From contig JACVTC010000028.1 in the NCBI GenBank assembly GCA_016946835.1, positions 710,001 to 735,000 of the forward strand: a DNA stretch of 25,000 nt. The letters are read 5' to 3'. Shown in pieces: positions 20,017-25,000 of this stretch. Each line of letters starts with the position of its first letter. Positions within the stretch are counted from its first letter, which is position 1. Below the pieces are notes generated by a model. It saw nothing but the letters and a program-made list of their open reading frames with translations. It had not been told where the DNA came from and did not search any database. The DNA comes from Neocallimastix lanati (nom. inval.). Taxonomy: Eukaryota; Neocallimastigomycota; Neocallimastigomycetes; Neocallimastigales; Neocallimastigaceae. Made by a program: the position numbers and the translations under genes.

Positions 20017-20687
20017 CTATTATTACTAACACTACTTAATTATTAATATTAATATGAATGTTTGAATTTATTCATATGAAATAATTTTATTTATTAATCT
20101 ATTGGATGTATATTATATATTAATGATTAATGATTAATAATAATAATAATTATCCAAATTTAACATCATTATATAAAAGTTTTTAAATTTGTGAAAAAAA
20201 AAAAAATAAAAGTAAATAAAAGTATATATTTAATATATATATATATATAATATAATTCAATAGAAATTAGGATAATACGTCTATATAAAAAGAGCAGCTA
20301 AAAAAAATATATTTGAACATTACTTTTACTCAAATATACATATTTATCTATATTTTTATAATAATTAAATGACATCTTCCAATTTTAATATTAATATTTA
20401 TTGAATTATTATACATCTTCGAATTTCTTTTTACATAATCATTATAGTTATTAATATCATTACTTGTTTATATTCTCAGTTTCATATGTTTTAAAGTTTA
20501 AAGGATGAATATCTTTTTCTACTTTTTTATTTTTTATATATTTCGTTTTACATAATTTATTTAAATAAATGATTTTTTTTTTGAATTAACATTTTTGAAT
20601 ATACTCTGAATAGTTTGAAATATTAGCAGATTTAAAATAGCCTCTATAAATATTTTATTTATAATTATTTAATTTTATTTTCCTGTC

Positions 20688-20720
<33 letters not shown>

Positions 20721-21385
20721 ATTCACAATTAACAATAAATTTTGAATAAAATAAAAAAATATAGTTCCCTTTCTTTTTTTTTTTTTTTTTTTTTTAAACA
20801 GATAAATGACTTTTCGTTTCTTTATAGTTTTTTTTATTATTTATTCAACATCAATTATCTTGTAGTTTTAAAATAAAAAAGATGAATTTTTAATTACAGT
20901 TACAACATCTAATGACGAGAAAATATGTCATATATACATAAAACATAATTATATATATATATATTTATTTTATTTAGTTGTATATATATATACTTTACAA
21001 AATATAAAAATATTAAATTATAAAAAATATGTAATAATAAATTAAAATGAAATTATCAAATTTGAAAAAAATTTTAATTTTCAAAAATAGATGGATTTAT
21101 TAAATAATATTAATAATTAAAATTATTCATAAATTAAATATGTAGTAGAAATGTATTTTACACAAAAGAAATATTAATATAAAAATTAATGATACATTAT
21201 TGTAATAAAATTTAATACGTTACAATTTTATATTTCTACTACATCATTATAAATTTTCAATTAATATCTTAAAAAAGTGAAATAATGAAATATAGATTTA
21301 TTAAATTATTTATTTGATTTTATATTTATTTATTAAATAAATTTATTATTGATTCTATTTATATTATTATTTATATTATTATTTA

Positions 21386-21425
<40 letters not shown>

Positions 21426-21806
21426 ATTAAATCTCTTAAAATTTTGTTATTTAATTTTTTTTCTTATTTTTATGTAGAAAAAACATATTAGAAAAAAAAA
21501 AAAAAAAAAAAAGAAAAAATATATTTATAATATAATAGACTAATAAAAAAAAAAAAAAAACAAAAAAAAAATAAAAAAAAAGGAAAGAAAGTTAGAAGAA
21601 ACAGAACTACATTTAAAAATCAATATCAGAATTTTTTTTTATTAGTAATATTAAATTATTCTGTTTTCAAGTATAGATTAAACAAAATTTATTATTATAT
21701 ATATATATATAAATTATTAATAAATATATATAAAAAAAAAAAAAAAAAATTACTTCAAAATAAACAATATAAAAAAAATAAGAAAAATAAAAAAGAATTA
21801 TAAACA
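20017..21806. other. AT-rich spacer upstream of COPB1
   Basis: Homopolymer T-runs (about 20691-20716, 20774-20795), ATT microsatellite (about 21385-21425) and A-runs near 21490-21580 dominate. A 13-bp inverted pair lies at 21140-21152 / 21232-21244. A short plus-strand frame from 20881 (FLITVTTSNDEKICH) is protein-like but runs into simple sequence. The COPB1 promoter and leader must lie near the right end. No RNA gene seen. Confidence 0.5.
21140..21244. repeat. 13-bp inverted repeat pair
   Basis: ATGTAGTAGAAAT at 21140-21152 is the exact reverse complement of 21232-21244, 79 bases apart. The G/C-containing arms make chance less likely than for pure A/T palindromes. Confidence 0.75.
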
Positions 21807-22255
21807 ATGTCTGAACCTTGCTATACACTTGTTCAACAAGATGACGATAAAGAACAATTATCGATACAGGATTTAAAGAAAGCTTTGGAACATGGAAAGG
21901 ATGAACAAAAAATTGATACAATGAAAAAGATTATTACTCTTATGATAAATGGAGATCCATGTCCACAATTACTTATGCATGTTATTCGTTTTGTTACTCC
22001 TTCAAGAGATAAGAGATTAAAGAAATTATTACTTAATTATTGGGAAGTATGTCCAAAAACTAATCCAGATGGTAAACTTAAGCAAGAAATGATTCTTGTT
22101 TGGTAAATATTATTAATATCAATTTATTATATCAATTTTTATAATAAAATTTATATTTCATCATAATATCTTTTTTATTCTTTTTTCTTTTTTAGTAAAA
22201 ATAGTGAAAGTATTAATTAATATTGACATTATTACATTTATGTAAATTATGATGT

Positions 22256-22295
<40 letters not shown>

Positions 22296-22364
22296 AATTC
22301 AAATTATATATATTAAAATGGAATAACAATTGAAATTACAATGAGAATGAATATATAAATAAAC

Positions 22365-22404
<40 letters not shown>

Positions 22405-23045
22405 TTTCTAAATAATATATTATTTTTAATTTTATAATATTAACATTAATGATTTTATATCTACAATAGTAATTATTATAAGAATGATCTTCAACATCCA
22501 AATGAATTTATTAGAGGATCGACATTAAGATTTTTATGTAAACTTCGTGAACCAGAATTATTAGAACCACTTATTCCTTCAGTTAGAGATTGTCTTGTAA
22601 AATATCAGATGTTTTTTTTTTTAATAAATGATTTTAAATATTAAAAATTATTATATTAATTCAACAACAAATCACAAATAATACTAAATAAACAAATTTA
22701 ATTGTTTACAAAATTTGTTGATATATTAATATATATATAAATAAAAAGAATCATAAATATGCTTATGTTAGAAAGAATGCCATTTTTGCTATTTACTCTA
22801 TATATAAGAATTTCCCAAATCTTATTCCAGATGCAACTGAATTAATTTCAAATGTTCTTGTTGTTGTAAGTTATAAATTTTTCAAATATAATATACTTTT
22901 ATATATATATTAATAAAACAAAAGGAAATTATTTATTTACGATAAATAAATGAATAAAAGAAATTTTTTATAATTAAAATAAAACAAAAAACAAAAAACA
23001 AAAAACAAAAATAAATAAAAAATAAAAAACAGTAATAACCAAAAA

Positions 23046-23076
<31 letters not shown>

Positions 23077-25000
23077 AATAATAAATATTTAAAATAGGAA
23101 ACTGATATGAGTTGTAAAAGAAATGCACTTGTTACTTTAGCTAACATTTCACTTCCATTAGCTGCTGAATACTTAAACTCTGTTTGGAGTCAAATAGATA
23201 GTTTTGATGAAGCTCTTCAATTGGCTGTTATTGAAATTATTATGAAAGATTGCAGAAATCCAACTGCTAATAAGGTATAAATTATTTTTATTGTTCATAA
23301 ACAATTAAAAAGTTTATTAGAATATATATAATATATTTTTTTATAAAAATCAAAAAAAAAAAAAAAAATAGTAAAATTGATAATTTGTAAATATTGAAAA
23401 TATTATATATATTTATTTTTATTTTATTTATTTTTTTCATATTTTTAAAATAATTAGAGTAAATACATTCAATGCATTTTTTCTTTACTTCAATCTAACT
23501 ATGCATCTGTTAAGTATGATGCCGCTACCACTTTAGTTACCCTATCATCCCATGAAACAGCTGTCAAGGGTAATAAATCAAATCATTATATATATTAGAG
23601 AAAATAAATTTAAATAAGAATTATTAATAATTCTATATAAAATAATGTATAAATAGCTGCTGCTTCATGTTACATTTCATTAATTATGAAGGTTCCAGAT
23701 AATAATGTTAAATTAATTGTTTTAAATAAATTAAATGATCTTCGTGAAAAACATGGTAGAATTATTGATGGTATGACAATGGATATTTTATGCGTTCTTT
23801 CAAGGTAATGAATAAATTATTAAATAAATAAATAAATAATTTTTTTTTTTAAAAAATTTTAATACCTTCAATATTAAATATTTCTATTAATAATAAATTT
23901 AATATTAATATTATTAATATTATTAGTCCAGATATTGAAGTTCGTAGAAAGTGTATCGATATTGCTCTTGAAATGGTTTCAAGTAGAAATGTTGATGAAG
24001 TTGTTTCATTCTTAAAGAAAGAACTTGTTAAAACTCATGATCAAGAATATGAAAGAGTAAAAAAAAAAAATTATAAAACTAATACTATTATTCATAAATA
24101 CATAAATAATAATAATAAAAAACAATATTATAATGATATTCAAATTTCTAATAATATTTAATAATTATATATTATTAAATTTTAATTATGTTTTATGAAT
24201 AATTAATATCATTAATAATAAATAAAGAATACTGAATATCGTCAACTTCTTATTCATGCTATTCATACATGTGCTATTAAATTCCATGAAGTTGCTGCTA
24301 ATGTAGTTTATGTTTTAATGGAATTCTTAGGTGATGCTCATAATGCTTCTGCTGTTGATGTTATTGCCTTTGTCAAGTAAATATATAATATATATATAAA
24401 TTATTTTTATCAATATTCAATACATATAAATCGTATTTTATATTAAACAAATAAATTTAATAAATTATTTTAATATATATATATATATATATATTTTTTT
24501 TTTTTTCATTTGAAAATAATTAATAAATCTTAAAAAAAAAAAAAAATAATGATAATAATACTAATAATAATATTAATAATAAAGGGAAGTACTCGAAAAG
24601 ATCCCAGAATTACGTTCAAAGATTGTTAAAAAGTTAATGGAATCCTTCATGGAAATGAAAACTGGTAGAGTATTCAGAGGTGCTTTATGGATTATTGGTG
24701 AATATTGTTTAACTGCTGAAGATATTGAAGCAGCCATGAATGAAATAAGAAACGCTTTAGGTGAATTACCATTACTCGCATCCGAACAAGTAATATATAT
24801 ATATATTTAAATATATAATAAAATATTAAATTATTAAAAAATATATATATATATATATTTTAATTATAATTATAAATTTTAATTATTTAAATTCAAAATA
24901 AATAATGTTATAATAACAGAGAAACTATGAAAATGAATTAGTTGATGGTGAAAATAAGGAAGGTGAAGAAAAGAAGTCAACTCAACCACGTGTTTTAGCT
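21807..25000 (+). CDS. COPB1: Coatomer subunit beta (beta-COP), 5' part
   Basis: Beta-COP is a core subunit of the COPI coat, which forms vesicles moving from Golgi to ER and within the Golgi. Exons: 21807-22102, 22470-22596, 22749-22865, 23098-23274, 23458-23569, 23657-23804, 23927-24056, 24228-24376, 24585-24789 and 24920 to the window end. All nine introns (87-367 bp) are GT-AG and keep the frame. The 514 residues seen are the N-terminal adaptin-like HEAT-repeat half of a protein normally near 950-970 aa. Conserved blocks include [62 protein letters not shown] and [12 protein letters not shown]. The start at 21807 fits the family's N-terminus. The visible end enters the acidic linker after the HEAT repeats (ENKEGEEKK). 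No stop or frameshift interrupts it. Orthologue of yeast SEC26. Confidence 0.96.

Noticed and set aside
20881-21005. Plus-strand frame beginning DEFLITVTTSNDEK
   Set aside because: Only about 20 convincing codons before it dissolves into TA repeats; left as a note in the spacer entry.
22937-23128. 63-codon minus-strand frame
   Set aside because: It is the reverse of an A-rich COPB1 intron and pure Phe/Tyr/Leu/Ile.

Overview
The window looks like nuclear DNA of a very AT-rich lower eukaryote, most likely an anaerobic gut fungus (Neocallimastigomycota-like). This rests on near-continuous A/T in non-coding DNA, very long A/T homopolymers, GT-AG spliceosomal introns, fungal-type protein disulfide isomerase and coatomer genes, and a secreted Cys-rich GPI-anchored protein. 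The assignment is an inference from style; other AT-rich protists are not excluded.

Layout. (1) 1-5706: three same-orientation (minus strand) fragments of one APE-type non-LTR retrotransposon (LINE) family. Copy A runs off the left edge. Copy B is about 3.6 kb, 5'-truncated inside the endonuclease, and carries one premature TGA and one frameshift. Copy C is about 1.5 kb, with a 49-nt poly(A) tail and a clear 14-bp target-site duplication. (2) 6453-8564: a three-exon protein disulfide isomerase gene on the minus strand, 510 aa, ending in KDEL. Its 31-nt middle exon encodes exactly the first CGHC active site. (3) 8565-17350: an 8.8-kb gene-poor stretch with a 15-mer array, a long TATTATT heptamer array with higher-order structure, ATAAAT-type arrays, two long hairpins, an old diverged duplication, and several short patches that read like decayed exons. 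(4) 17351-18061: an intronless gene for a secreted, ten-cysteine, probably GPI-anchored protein of unknown function. (5) 18062-21806: AT-rich spacer with an 83-T tract and further decayed coding patches on both strands. (6) 21807-25000: the first 514 codons of the coatomer beta subunit gene (COPB1/SEC26), ten exons separated by nine introns, running off the right edge.

The intact genes share the secretory pathway: ER folding of disulfide proteins (PDI), COPI vesicle traffic (beta-COP, which also returns KDEL-bearing ER residents), and a disulfide-rich cell-surface client. This is probably coincidental adjacency rather than an operon-like arrangement, since the genes lie on different strands and are kilobases apart. 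No RNA gene, CRISPR array or bacterial-type system was seen. All intron and relic calls were made by eye from translation and splice motifs.
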